This document shows, piece by piece, positions 33,606-42,696 of a stretch of DNA of 43,670 nucleotides. Where the stretch lies: NCBI GenBank assembly GCA_019753175.1, contig JAIELK010000017.1, positions 1 to 43,670 on the forward strand, in the 5' to 3' direction. The stretch is from Hyphomonadaceae bacterium. GTDB taxonomy: Bacteria; Pseudomonadota; Alphaproteobacteria; Caulobacterales; Aquidulcibacteraceae. Every line of letters begins with the position of its first letter. The first letter of the stretch is position 1. A program made the position numbers and the translations under genes. The notes beneath the pieces were generated by a model that did no database searches, was not told the DNA's origin, and was given only the letters and a program-made list of their open reading frames with translations.

Positions 33606-34364
33606 ATGCATCCCGACGCTCATCGCCCCGTCCTCGGCATCATCTGTTGCAACCGGGATATCAGCGCGCAACCGGCACAATCGGTGATGACGCGCTATAT
33701 CAACTCGTCGTTGACCTATGCCGATGCGGCGGGTTTGCTTGTGCCGGCGATGCCGGACTTGTTCCACGCGCGCGAAGTGGCGCCGCGGCTCGACGGACTT
33801 CTACTGACCGGCACGCCTTCGAACCTCGACCCCAAGCGCTACGGCGAACTGGTCGATGACGCGCCCGGTCCGTTCGATCCCGATCGCGACGAAATGACGG
33901 CGCGGCTCATTGAAGCCATGCTCGACGTTGGCAAGCCGGTGTTCGGGATTTGTCGCGGCTTCCAGGAATTAAACGTCGCGTTCGGCGGCACGCTGCGTCG
34001 CGACATGGCCGAGCATCCGGAGCTCATCGCACACCACGCGCCGAGCGAGCTGAGTTTCTCTGAGTATTTTGAGCACGTGCATCCGGTGACGCTGACGCCC
34101 CAAGGCGTGCTCCACAAGGCGTACGCCACTGACGAACTTGACGTCGTCTCGGTGCACTATCAGGGCGTCGATAAGCTGGGGGCAGGGCTCAAGGTGGAAG
34201 CGCAGGCGCCAGATGGCGTGGTCGAGGCGGTGTCGGCGGAGGTTAACGGCGCGCCGGTGCTGGCGGTGCAATGGCACCCCGAGTGGAAGGCCCATGAGAA
34301 TCCGCAGAGCCAAGTGTTTTTCAAGCTGCTCGGCCGCGCGCTGCGCGGCGAGAGCCTCACGTAG
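33606..34364 (+). CDS. puuD: gamma-glutamyl-GABA hydrolase
   Basis: This 252-residue class I glutamine-amidotransferase-type hydrolase of the PuuD family cuts gamma-glutamyl-GABA into glutamate and GABA, the last step of the gamma-glutamylated putrescine pathway. The nucleophile Cys lies in VFGICRGFQELNVAFGG (about residues 112-128) and the His/Glu pair in VLAVQWHPEWKA. LLLTGTPSNLDP is the PuuD form of the oxyanion region. The ATG follows the potG TAG with no gap, and the aminotransferase gene follows after 18 bases, so it sits inside one operon. Confidence 0.95.
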   Translation: MHPDAHRPVLGIICCNRDISAQPAQSVMTRYINSSLTYADAAGLLVPAMPDLFHAREVAPRLDGLLLTGTPSNLDPKRYGELVDDAPGPFDPDRDEMTARLIEAMLDVGKPVFGICRGFQELNVAFGGTLRRDMAEHPELIAHHAPSELSFSEYFEHVHPVTLTPQGVLHKAYATDELDVVSVHYQGVDKLGAGLKVEAQAPDGVVEAVSAEVNGAPVLAVQWHPEWKAHENPQSQVFFKLLGRALRGESLT

Positions 34365-34382
34365 CGCAGAAAAGAGAACAAG

Positions 34383-35768
34383 ATGGCCCGCAACTACAAC
34401 ATTCCCGAATTACGCCGTCTCGACGTCGCCCACCACCTGCCTGCGCAGGCCAATTATGGCGAGATCGTCGCGCTGGGCGGCAGCCGTATCATCACGCGCG
34501 CGGACGGCTGCACGATCTGGGATGGCGACGGCAACGCCATTCTCGACGGTATGGCCGGCCTCTGGTGCGTCAATGTCGGCTATGGCCGCGAGGAACTGGT
34601 GCAGACGGCCGCCGATCAGATGCGGGAGCTGCCTTTCTACAACACGTTCTTTAAGACGGCGACGCCGCCGACGGTGATGCTCGCGACCAAACTCGCCGAA
34701 CTGCTGGGAGGCGATCTGCAGCATGTCTTCTTCAACTCGTCGGGCTCGGAAGCCAATGACACGGTCATGCGCATGGTGCGTCATTATTGGACCGTGAACG
34801 GCCAACCGAAGCGCACTATCTTCGTTTCGCGTTGGAACGCTTATCACGGCTCGACGATGGCGGGCGCCAGCTTGGGCGGCATGTACAAGACCATGCATCC
34901 GATCGGCGGGTTGCCGATCCCGGGTGTCGAGCACGTGGCGCAGCCCTACAAGTTCGGCGAAGGCTTCGGCGAAGACGAGGAGAGTTTCTCCGCCCGCTGC
35001 GCGCAGGAGATCGAAGACCGCATCCTCAAGGTTGGCCCGGAGAACGTCGCCGCTTTCATTGGCGAGCCGGTGCAAGGCGCCGGCGGCGTCATCATTCCCC
35101 CCAAGGGGTACTGGAAACGTGTCGAAGCGATCTGCAAGAAGTACGGCATCCTGCTGGTGATCGACGAAGTGATCTGCGGCTTCGGCCGCTTGGGCTCATG
35201 GTTCGGATTCCAGCATTATGGCGTGACGCCCGATCTCGTGCCGATGGCGAAAGGCTTGTCGTCGGGATATCTGCCGGTGTCCGCCACCGCCGTGTCGCGC
35301 AAGGTCGTGGAGGTGCTGCGCGAGAAGGGCGGCGATTTCGTGCATGGCTACACGTATTCGGGCCACCCCGTAGCCGCAGCCGTGGCGCTCAAGAACCTCG
35401 AAATCATCGAGCGCGAAGGCTTGGTAGAGCGGGTGAAGACCGACACGGGGCCCTATCTTGCCGAAGCGCTGAGCCGGCTCGACGGTGATCCCTTGGTCGG
35501 CGAAACGCGCTCTCTGGGTCTCATCGGGGCGGTCGAGATCGTGGCGAAGAAGGGGACCAACCAGCGCTTCACGGGTCAGGAAGGCAAGGCCGGCCCGATT
35601 GTCCGCGACACGTGCATCAAGAACGGCCTGATGGTCCGCGGCATTCGCGACTCGATCGTGATGTGCCCGCCGCTTATCATCTCGCGCGCCGAGATCGATC
35701 GGATGATCGACATCATCGCGCGGTCGCTGCGCGAGGCGGAGCCCGCCTTGCGCGCACTGGAAGCCTAG
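34383..35768 (+). CDS. spuC: putrescine--pyruvate aminotransferase (SpuC-like)
   Basis: This 461-residue class III PLP enzyme closely follows the SpuC pattern: LDGMAGLWCVNVGYGREELVQ, MRELPFYNTFFKTATPP, NSSGSEANDTVMRMVRHYW, EPVQGAGGVIIPPKGYW, VIDEVICGFGRLGSWFG and MAKGLSSGYLPVSA with the Schiff-base Lys. SpuC moves an amino group from putrescine to pyruvate, giving 4-aminobutyraldehyde and alanine. Action on GABA or other omega-amino acids is also possible. Together with PuuC it gives a route that bypasses gamma-glutamylation. The 3' end overlaps the convergent GntR gene by 4 bases. Confidence 0.93.
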   Translation: MARNYNIPELRRLDVAHHLPAQANYGEIVALGGSRIITRADGCTIWDGDGNAILDGMAGLWCVNVGYGREELVQTAADQMRELPFYNTFFKTATPPTVMLATKLAELLGGDLQHVFFNSSGSEANDTVMRMVRHYWTVNGQPKRTIFVSRWNAYHGSTMAGASLGGMYKTMHPIGGLPIPGVEHVAQPYKFGEGFGEDEESFSARCAQEIEDRILKVGPENVAAFIGEPVQGAGGVIIPPKGYWKRVEAICKKYGILLVIDEVICGFGRLGSWFGFQHYGVTPDLVPMAKGLSSGYLPVSATAVSRKVVEVLREKGGDFVHGYTYSGHPVAAAVALKNLEIIEREGLVERVKTDTGPYLAEALSRLDGDPLVGETRSLGLIGAVEIVAKKGTNQRFTGQEGKAGPIVRDTCIKNGLMVRGIRDSIVMCPPLIISRAEIDRMIDIIARSLREAEPALRALEA

Positions 35769-36427
35769 GTCCGCGTCAAGCCCAAACCGTGGCTGGCGAT
35801 GAGCTTCATGCCGTCGGCGATATCCTGCGCAATGGCGGCTTTCACCCCGGCGGCGTCGCCCGCCATTGCGGCGCAGATCGCTTCCTGATGGCTGTCGTTC
35901 AGGCGCGCGTGCGCGACCTTGTCGAAGGCGTGGCGCATGAATGGCCCATACTGCAGCCATAGCGCTTCGATCAGCTGCAGCATCGTTGCGCCCGGTTGCG
36001 CCAGGTAAAAAGTGAAGTGAAAGGTGTAGTTGGCGTCGATATAGGCGTCGGCGTCGCCGTGTGCGATGGCGCCGTCGAGTTTGCGATCGGCCTGCTTCAA
36101 GCGCTCAATATGTTCCGGCAACAGGGATGGCGTCGCCAACGCGGCGGCTTCGGGCTCCAGCGCGAGGCGGCAGCGCAAGATGTCCTCCATCCGCGCTTGC
36201 GTCATGTACGGCACAAGGACGCGGCGTTTCGAACGAATAGCGACAGCGCCTTCCGCGGCGAGCCGCGACAGCGCATCGCGTACGGGGGTTTGGCTGACGC
36301 CGAGTTCAGCCGCTAGCGTCCGCGTTGACATCTCGTGACCCGGCCGCATGCGGCCTGTGATCAAGCGGCGACGCAATTCAGCGTAGACGCTGGAATTGAG
36401 CTGCTCTTCGATCGGTTCGTCGTTCAT
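35765..36427 (-). CDS. GntR-family (FCD domain) regulator, probably of the polyamine genes
   Basis: A 220-residue FadR/FCD-type regulator. The N-terminal winged HTH reads VYAELRRRLITGRMRPG, then TLAAELGVSQTPVRDALSRLAAEG. The C-terminal helical FCD ligand domain has its metal/effector-binding pattern in LALEPEAAAL, DANYTFHFTFYLAQPG and NDSHQEAICAAMAGD. Such proteins usually repress neighbouring catabolic genes until a small acid or amine binds. It sits between the two polyamine gene blocks and diverges from the second puuA-like gene, the likely target. The effector is unknown. Confidence 0.9.
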   Translation of the reverse strand: MNDEPIEEQLNSSVYAELRRRLITGRMRPGHEMSTRTLAAELGVSQTPVRDALSRLAAEGAVAIRSKRRVLVPYMTQARMEDILRCRLALEPEAAALATPSLLPEHIERLKQADRKLDGAIAHGDADAYIDANYTFHFTFYLAQPGATMLQLIEALWLQYGPFMRHAFDKVAHARLNDSHQEAICAAMAGDAAGVKAAIAQDIADGMKLIASHGLGLTRT

Positions 36428-36507
36428 GACGTTGTCCCAACCGCTCGTGACCCTCTGACTACCTTCGCTTTTGCGCCAAATGCAATGATTAACCTACGGG
36501 CGGCGGC

Positions 36508-36537
36508 TTGACTTGATCTTTCCGTCTCAATCATAGT
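36508..36537 (+). promoter_or_regulatory. candidate promoter of the second puuA/puuB block
   Basis: TTGACT (36508-36513) and CATAGT (36532-36537) are separated by 18 bases and match the -35/-10 consensus at 5 and 4 of 6 positions. The site lies in the A/T-richer spacer between the GntR gene and the puuA-like gene. TGTGTGACATCAGGTGACG just downstream is a plausible operator region, but no exact GntR site can be claimed. About 180 bases of leader remain before the start at 36718, with no other gene seen. Confidence 0.45.
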
Positions 36538-36717
36538 GTGTGACATCAGGTGACGTATGCGTTCCCGCCGTCCTCGACCGAGGCGTGCTGGACGCGGCAT
36601 CTGGATCGCGCAAGGCGGTCCTTTATGCGCTGAAGCGCGCCGCGCTGGCTTGTTCTATCGTCTCTTCGGAGCCGCGGTTTCGCGGCGCGCGCGTGTGTGC
36701 CAGCATTCAGGCGTGTC

Positions 36718-38076
36718 ATGACGAAAAACTTCGCTTCTTGGATCAAAGACAACGGCATCGGGGAAGTCGAGTGCCTGGTGCCGGATTTGAACGGCGTCAT
36801 CCGCGGCAAAGTGTTCCCGGCGCAGAAATTCCTGCAGAGCGAGCGCGACGGTTCGCTGCGCATCCCTTCGAGCGTCTATGCGCTGACGGTCACGGGCGAA
36901 TACGCCGACGACGAAGACGACATCGAGGCGATGAGCGACCCCGATGTGGTGCTGCAGCCCGAACTGGCGACGCTGTGCGTGGCGCCGGGCTACAAGACGC
37001 CGACCGCGTTCGTGTTCGCGGACGCCTACCACACGGACGGGCGCCCCTATGATGTTGCGCCTCGTTACGTGCTCAAGCGGGCGCTAGAGCTTTACGCCAA
37101 GAAGGGGCTGAAGCCAGTCGTGGCGCCCGAGTTGGAATTTTATCTCACGCAAGTGAACACCGATCCGGACTTACCACTCATGCCGCCGGCGGGGCGATCC
37201 GGGCGTTCGGAAACCTCGCCGCAGCCTTATGGCTTGGAAGCGATCACCGAGTACGAGGATCTGATTGAGACGATCTACGAGCACGCCGAACTCGCTTCGC
37301 TGCATCTCGACACGATGATCCACGAGAGCGGCACGGCGCAGCTCGAGATCAACTTCAACCACGGCGATCCGGTGCATGTGTCCGACCAGGTTCTGGTGTT
37401 CAAGCGCATTGTGCGCCAGGTGGCGCTGAAGCACGGCGTCTATGCGACCTTCATGGCCAAGCCGATGGAGAACCAGCCTGGTTCGGCCATGCATTTGCAC
37501 ATCTCGGTCGTGGACTCGAAGACGGGGCAGAACCTGTTCGGCTCGCCACTCGATCAGATGGGAGGCAACACGGAGATGTTCCGTCACTTTGTCGGCGGAC
37601 TGCAAAAGTATTTGGGGCAAGTGACGCCGCTGTTTGCGCCGAACGTGAATTCCTTCAGGCGGATGCGTCCGGATTTTTCGGCGCCGATCAATCTGCATTG
37701 GAGCTACGACAATCGCTCGTGTGGCTTGCGCGTGCCGATTTCGCAGCCGGAAAACCGCCGCATCGAAAATCGCCTGCCGGGCGCCGACGCCAATCCTTAT
37801 CTCGCGCTGGCAGCGTGTTTGGTCAGCGGCTATATCGGCATTCGCGATAAGATCGAACCGAGCGCCATGATCGAAGGCAGCGCTTACGACAAAGCCCGCA
37901 CCTTGCCGCGCACGCTGTATGAGGCGCTTGACCGTTTCCGCGCCTGCGAGCCGGTGCGCGAGCTGTTGGGCGAGCACTTTTGTGCGGCGTTCCAGCGCAT
38001 CAAGCATCACGAATTGTCCGCCTATGAAGGCGTCATCTCGTCCTGGGAACGCGATCACCTGCTGCTTAAGGTTTGA
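36718..38076 (+). CDS. puuA: glutamine-synthetase-type gamma-glutamylpolyamine ligase (PuuA-like), second copy
   Basis: This 452-residue protein, started at ATG 36718 (MTKNFASWIKDNGIGEVEC), is the closer match to E. coli PuuA in layout. It has ECLVPDLNGVIRGKVFPAQKF, the metal-site PELEFYLTQVN, ESGTAQLEINFNHGDPV, MAKPMENQPGSAMHLHISV, NVNSFRRM and RRIENRLPGADANPYLALAA. A GTG 21 bases upstream is in frame but adds unlikely residues. It is followed by puuB, an order like the classic puu cluster, so putrescine is the most likely substrate. It is clearly a diverged paralogue of the copy at 27968, not a recent duplicate. Confidence 0.94.
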   Translation: MTKNFASWIKDNGIGEVECLVPDLNGVIRGKVFPAQKFLQSERDGSLRIPSSVYALTVTGEYADDEDDIEAMSDPDVVLQPELATLCVAPGYKTPTAFVFADAYHTDGRPYDVAPRYVLKRALELYAKKGLKPVVAPELEFYLTQVNTDPDLPLMPPAGRSGRSETSPQPYGLEAITEYEDLIETIYEHAELASLHLDTMIHESGTAQLEINFNHGDPVHVSDQVLVFKRIVRQVALKHGVYATFMAKPMENQPGSAMHLHISVVDSKTGQNLFGSPLDQMGGNTEMFRHFVGGLQKYLGQVTPLFAPNVNSFRRMRPDFSAPINLHWSYDNRSCGLRVPISQPENRRIENRLPGADANPYLALAACLVSGYIGIRDKIEPSAMIEGSAYDKARTLPRTLYEALDRFRACEPVRELLGEHFCAAFQRIKHHELSAYEGVISSWERDHLLLKV

Positions 38077-38101
38077 CGTGAGCTTCAACGCAGGTCTGGA
38101 C

Positions 38102-39358
38102 ATGGAACGGTCGTACTACGTTGCGACCGCCAATCGGTTCGAGCACGCGCCGGCCTTGGAGGGGGAGCACGAAGCCGACGTCGTCGTCATCGGTGGGGGC
38201 TACACAGGGCTGCATGCCGCGCTCAACGCCGTAGAGAAGGGCTTCTCCGTCATTCTGCTTGAGGCCGGCCGCATCGGCTGGGGTGCGTCGGGACGCAATG
38301 GCGGACAGATGATCCCCGGTTGGCGCAAGGGGGCTTCAGAGTTGATCGCCGCTTATGGGGAAGGGCGGGCCAAGACGTTGTTCGATCTCGCCTTGGAGGC
38401 GCGTGCGCTCACGCTCGATCGTATCGCGCGTCACGCCATTGCATGCGACGCAATCGTCAATGGACATATGACGCTCGCGGCGAAGCGCAACGACCTCCAC
38501 TGGATGCACAACGAAGCTGATGTGCTGGCGCGCGTCATGAATTATCCTAACGCCCGTGTGCTCGATGCCAACGAGGCGCTGTCTCACGTGTCCGCATCCG
38601 GATTTCACGGCGGCCTGCTCGACGAAGGCGGCGGCCACCTGCACCCGTTGAACTACGCACTGGGGCTGGCCGCGGCTGCCCGTGCGGGCGGCGTTTCGCT
38701 CTACGAGAACGCCCGCGTGACGCGCCTCGACACCGGCAATGGCGTCATTGCGCACACCGAGCGTGGTCGGGTGCGCGCGCGCTTTGGCGTGCTCGCCTGC
38801 GATGCGCTGATCGACGGGCTGGAGACTCGCATCGCCAAGCGCATCATGCCTGTGGCGAATTACCTGATCGCCACCGAGCCGCTGAGCGCGCCGCTACCGA
38901 TCTCGAACCACCTCGCCGTCAGCGACAGCCGCTTCGTCGTGAACTATTTTCGCATGAGCGCGGACAACCGCCTTATCTTCGGCGGGGGCGAGCGCTACAC
39001 GCCGGCGCCGCCCGCCGACATTCGCGCGTTTGTGCGACGGCACATGGCGAGGATGTTTCCCCAGCTCGCCGACGTGCGCGTCGACTATGCGTGGGGCGGC
39101 TTGGTCTCGATCACCATGTCGCGCCTGCCTCACATCGGCAGGTTCGGTGATCTCTTTTTCGCCCACGGGTACTCGGGGCTCGGCGTGCTGATCCCGGCGC
39201 TCGCGGGAAAGGTGCTGACGGAAGCCATGGCGGGAACGGCCGAGCGGTTTGATGTCCTAGCCGATCTCGCGCCTCCCGAGTTTCCAGGCGGCGCTGGCCT
39301 GCGTTCGCCGCTCTACGTCCTCGGGATGCTCTGGTACGCGATGCGGGACAGGCTCTAG
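38102..39358 (+). CDS. puuB: gamma-glutamylputrescine oxidoreductase
   Basis: An FAD-dependent DAO-family oxidase of 418 residues that turns gamma-glutamylputrescine into gamma-glutamyl-aminobutyraldehyde. The Rossmann motif is VVVIGGGYTGLHAALNAVEKG, followed by LLEAGRIGWGASGRNGGQM, the hallmark PuuB/OrdL sequence. GGLVSITMSRLPHIGRFGDLFFAHGYSGLG near the C-terminus is the second FAD region. The start could also be GTG 38078, one base after the puuA stop region, which would give 426 residues. Neither has a strong ribosome-binding site. The 3' end overlaps eda by 4 bases. Confidence 0.94.
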   Translation: MERSYYVATANRFEHAPALEGEHEADVVVIGGGYTGLHAALNAVEKGFSVILLEAGRIGWGASGRNGGQMIPGWRKGASELIAAYGEGRAKTLFDLALEARALTLDRIARHAIACDAIVNGHMTLAAKRNDLHWMHNEADVLARVMNYPNARVLDANEALSHVSASGFHGGLLDEGGGHLHPLNYALGLAAAARAGGVSLYENARVTRLDTGNGVIAHTERGRVRARFGVLACDALIDGLETRIAKRIMPVANYLIATEPLSAPLPISNHLAVSDSRFVVNYFRMSADNRLIFGGGERYTPAPPADIRAFVRRHMARMFPQLADVRVDYAWGGLVSITMSRLPHIGRFGDLFFAHGYSGLGVLIPALAGKVLTEAMAGTAERFDVLADLAPPEFPGGAGLRSPLYVLGMLWYAMRDRL

Positions 39359-39987
39359 CGCAGCGCAATCACGGCGCGCGCCGCCGCCTCGATCGCCGGC
39401 CAGTCGCTGGCTTCGATGCGATCGGCGGGCGCAATCCAACCACCCCCGACGCAGAGGACATTGGATAACGCCAGATAGCTTGGCGCCTTCTCCAACGTGA
39501 TGGCGCCGGTCGGACAAAAGCGCGCCACAGGCAGCGGCCCCGCCAACGCCTTCAGCGCCGCGGCGCCGCCCAAGGGCTCGGCGGGGAAGAACTTGAAGCA
39601 TGTGTAGCCGAGATCGAGGCCGCGCATGATTTCGCTTGCGGTGGCGACGCCGGGCACGAACGGAATTGGCGCCTCGCGCGCCGCCTTCATCAGCTTTGGC
39701 GTACCGCCCGGCGAAAGCGCATAACGCGCGCCGGCTTCGACGACGGCGTCGAGGTCGCGCCGGTTGAGCACGGTGCCTGCGCCGACGACCATGTCGGGCG
39801 CCTCTTGCGCAACGGCTCGAATGGCGTCGAGCGCCGCCGGTGTGCGCAGCGTTATTTCCATGGTGCGAACGCCGCCTGCAAGAAGCGCGCGTGCGAGCGG
39901 CGGCGCCTGGGAAGCCCGCTCGATCGTGACGACGGGGATCGCCGGCGACAAAGTGAGCGCGTGCTCGGCGTCAAGCGGCTTGGACAA
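39355..39987 (-). CDS. eda: KDPG/KHG aldolase
   Basis: From a TTG start (complement of 39985-39987) the product is 210 residues, exactly the usual aldolase length. AGGAGG (complement of 39994-39999) lies 6 bases before it, which decides the start. The class I aldolase cleaves 2-keto-3-deoxy-6-phosphogluconate to pyruvate and glyceraldehyde-3-phosphate (Entner-Doudoroff) or hydroxy-oxoglutarate to pyruvate and glyoxylate. MEITLRTP carries the catalytic Glu, GAGTVLN the phosphate site and TCFKFFPAEPLGG the Schiff-base Lys. No edd is in the window, so either role is possible. Confidence 0.95.
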   Translation of the reverse strand: MSKPLDAEHALTLSPAIPVVTIERASQAPPLARALLAGGVRTMEITLRTPAALDAIRAVAQEAPDMVVGAGTVLNRRDLDAVVEAGARYALSPGGTPKLMKAAREAPIPFVPGVATASEIMRGLDLGYTCFKFFPAEPLGGAAALKALAGPLPVARFCPTGAITLEKAPSYLALSNVLCVGGGWIAPADRIEASDWPAIEAAARAVIALR

Positions 39988-40044
39988 ACAAGGCCTCCTG
40001 CGTAAGGGCGCTACGATAGCGGGCTTTGCGCCCAAAGGAAGCGC

Positions 40045-41580
40045 TCAGCGAGAGTTCAGCCGGCGCTCAAATTCCTCGTCTCGTTCAACGGGAGCGAAGC
40101 CTTCGCCGACCGAAATCTCAAGCTCCCGGTTGTAGGCGCCGCCAAGCGGGATCGTCAGATGCTCAACGCGGCGGAATACAGTGAAATCTCCCGCGACAAA
40201 GGGGAGGTATTCGCGTCGCATATGCACGACGAGAACACGGCCCCCTTCTTCGACACGCATGGGATCGGACGCCTCGGCCGACTGGCCCGGCTCGGCGCGC
40301 AATAGCCACATGCGTAACGGCGGCAGCGGCGCTCCGGCGCTCCGCGCCTCGCGCCAATAATAGGTCAGCTGAAAGAACATCGCCCGATCATCGACCAAGA
40401 CAGCACTGAAGGGCGGCTCGCCCGGCTGCGCCACCGCACGCTGAGCGATCTGCTGCGCGGTCTCCTGCCAGCCGCGTGTTTCGCGAACGCCTTTGATCTG
40501 CGCGGCTTGGTCAGGCTGCAGAACAACGAATGCAGAGAGCGCCACGGCAACAGCGAGATTGACGGCGGTTGCGCCAAACAACAGCCGGCGGCCGTTCGCC
40601 GAAGTGAACAACACGCCGGTCACCCAAACGATGATCGCTGGATAGGCGACCGCGACCCAGTTCGCATTGGCGCGAGAGATGAAAGACAGAGCGGTCACGA
40701 ACACCAAGGGAGGAACGATGTAGGCCAGCAGGACCTTATCTTCCACGCTGGTCGGCTTGCGCGACGCTCGCCACAGAGCCCAGGCGAGGACGATGAAGAC
40801 GACCGGGCCGAGTACGCCCGCCTGTCCGCCTAGAAACTCCAGCAATTCATCGACATTGAACATGTCGGCGAGATCGAGCCGGGCGTTGGTTGCGGTGTGG
40901 CGGGCGGTGGCAAAGCCGTTCTGGATGTTCCAGACCACGTTCGGCGCGATGATCGCCGCAGCGATCAGCCCCGCCACAGCGCCGCGCCACGATTTGAGCG
41001 CTTCGCGCACCGGCAGCGCCCAGTAAGCGGCGAGCGCGGTGCAGGCGACGAAATAGAGCATGGCGTACTTCGCCAGCGCGCCGAGGCCGATGAACACGCC
41101 GAGCAGCACAGCCCAGAACCATGCCCGCGTTGTCATCAAGCGCCACAGCGCGAGCAATGACAGCGCCCAGAACGGCAGCATCACGGCGTCGGTGGCGATG
41201 ACGCCCGAGGAAAAGAACACGCCCGGCAGCATCAACCAGCCGACACCGGCCCAGAAACCCGGCCAGGCGCCGTACATCAAACGGCCCAAGGCAAAGAGCG
41301 CGGCGGCGGTCAGCGCGTGCCCGAGCGGCGAGCCCAGGCGCACGGCCCACTCCGTGTCGCCGAACAGCGCCGTTGTGCCGGCGATCACCCACGCCACTAA
41401 GGGCGGTTTGGTGAAGTAGCCCCAGTCGAGCGTCCGCGACCAGGCCCAGTACTGAGCCTCATCAAAATAGAGGTCGAAGCCGCTGGCCTGCAGCATCGCG
41501 ATACGCAGCGCAGTCACCGCGATCAGCACGGCGGCGAATGCGAGCGTCGCGCGGTCGAAAGCGGCTCGGATTGTCGGCAT
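40045..41580 (-). CDS. GT39/ArnT-type membrane glycosyltransferase
   Basis: This 511-residue polytopic inner-membrane protein has about ten hydrophobic segments and a soluble C-terminal part (about 375-511). The first external loop has the GT-C signature YFDEAQYWAWSRTLDWGYFTKPPLVAW (about residues 38-64) with conserved acidic residues. The family moves sugars from polyprenyl-phosphate carriers onto lipids or proteins at the outer face of the membrane. The acceptor is unknown. It lies upstream of eda on the same strand, 57 bases away, without evident pathway link. Confidence 0.9.
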   Translation of the reverse strand: MPTIRAAFDRATLAFAAVLIAVTALRIAMLQASGFDLYFDEAQYWAWSRTLDWGYFTKPPLVAWVIAGTTALFGDTEWAVRLGSPLGHALTAAALFALGRLMYGAWPGFWAGVGWLMLPGVFFSSGVIATDAVMLPFWALSLLALWRLMTTRAWFWAVLLGVFIGLGALAKYAMLYFVACTALAAYWALPVREALKSWRGAVAGLIAAAIIAPNVVWNIQNGFATARHTATNARLDLADMFNVDELLEFLGGQAGVLGPVVFIVLAWALWRASRKPTSVEDKVLLAYIVPPLVFVTALSFISRANANWVAVAYPAIIVWVTGVLFTSANGRRLLFGATAVNLAVAVALSAFVVLQPDQAAQIKGVRETRGWQETAQQIAQRAVAQPGEPPFSAVLVDDRAMFFQLTYYWREARSAGAPLPPLRMWLLRAEPGQSAEASDPMRVEEGGRVLVVHMRREYLPFVAGDFTVFRRVEHLTIPLGGAYNRELEISVGEGFAPVERDEEFERRLNSR

Positions 41581-41709
41581 GAAGTTTCTCGGCGATCCCC
41601 CGAGGGCGTCTTAGCGGAAGCCCCGTGGCGGCGCTAGGCGAGGGGACGCGCTTGCGCTGTGGGCAAACGCGCCTATCTGCGGTCGCGCGCGTACGCTATG
41701 GAGCCCGCG

Positions 41710-42696
41710 ATGACCAAGATTCCCGCCGAATGGGCGCCGCACAAGGCGATCTGGACCGGGTGGCCCTCCGCGGCCGACCTCTGGGGCGAAGACTTGGAGC
41801 CCGCGCGCGCCGAAGTCGCGGCGATGGTGCACGCCCTGGCGGACGGCGGGCGCGGCGATCGGCTGCGGGTGCTGGCGCACGGCCGCGAGGCGGAAGCGAC
41901 GGCCAAGCTCGCGCTGGGCAAGAGCGCCGATGTCATTGCCGGCGCGTTCGGCGACATCTGGTTTCGCGATACCGGCCCGTTGTTTACCGCCGACGGCAAG
42001 GCGCTCGGCTTTCAGTTCAATGGCTGGGGCGGCAAGTATCAGCTGCCGCACGACGAGGAGGTGAGCGCACGCATCGCGCTCATCGCCGGCGCCGACTATA
42101 AGCGCCACGATTTCATCCTTGAAGGCGGCGCTATCGAGATGGACGGCGAGGGCACGCTTCTGACCACGCGCCAGTGCCTGATCAATCCGAACCGCAATCC
42201 GCACTGGACGGAGGAGGGCGCAGAAGTCGCGTTGAAGAAAGCGCTCGGCGTGGAGAAGGTGTTGTGGCTCGACGAGGGCCTCGCCAACGATCACACCGAC
42301 GGCCACATCGACAATCTCGCGCGTTTCGTGGCGCCTGGGCGCGTGGTGTGTCAGGCGCCGGCGAACCGCGGCGACCCCAATCATGACGTGCTGGTCGAGA
42401 TCGCGCTTTCGCTGGCGGCGATGCGCGACGCGACGGGGCGCAAGTTGGAGGTGATCCAGATCCCATCGCCCGGCCTGGTGGAGGACGAGGACGGCGACAT
42501 CGTGCCGGCGAGCCACATGAATTTCATGATCGGCAACAGCGTCGTGGTCGTGCCGGTGTACTCAGGCGCCGGCGATGACGCCGTGCGCGCGCTCGCGCCG
42601 CTCTTCCCTGGACGCCGCGTTGTCGGGCTATCGTCGAACGCCATCCTCACCGGCGGCGGCTCGTTCCACTGCATCACACAACAGGAGCCGGCGTGA
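41710..42696 (+). CDS. aguA: agmatine deiminase
   Basis: A 328-residue member of the peptidyl-arginine-deiminase-like family (PF04371). It hydrolyses agmatine to N-carbamoylputrescine and ammonia. Motifs are MTKIPAEWAPHKAIWTGWP, FGDIWFRDTGPLF, FILEGGAIEMDGEGTLLTT, NDHTDGHIDNLARFV (catalytic Asp/His) and the C-terminal GGGSFHCITQQEP with the nucleophile Cys. The start at 41710 follows GGAG by 6 bases; the ATG at 41698 lacks a ribosome-binding site. The stop overlaps the aguB start (TGATG). Confidence 0.96.
   Translation: MTKIPAEWAPHKAIWTGWPSAADLWGEDLEPARAEVAAMVHALADGGRGDRLRVLAHGREAEATAKLALGKSADVIAGAFGDIWFRDTGPLFTADGKALGFQFNGWGGKYQLPHDEEVSARIALIAGADYKRHDFILEGGAIEMDGEGTLLTTRQCLINPNRNPHWTEEGAEVALKKALGVEKVLWLDEGLANDHTDGHIDNLARFVAPGRVVCQAPANRGDPNHDVLVEIALSLAAMRDATGRKLEVIQIPSPGLVEDEDGDIVPASHMNFMIGNSVVVVPVYSGAGDDAVRALAPLFPGRRVVGLSSNAILTGGGSFHCITQQEPA

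Noticed and set aside
37171-38103. Minus-strand open frame of 310 codons opposite the second puuA-like gene
   Set aside because: No conserved motif, and the plus strand encodes a clear glutamine-synthetase-type enzyme over the same bases.
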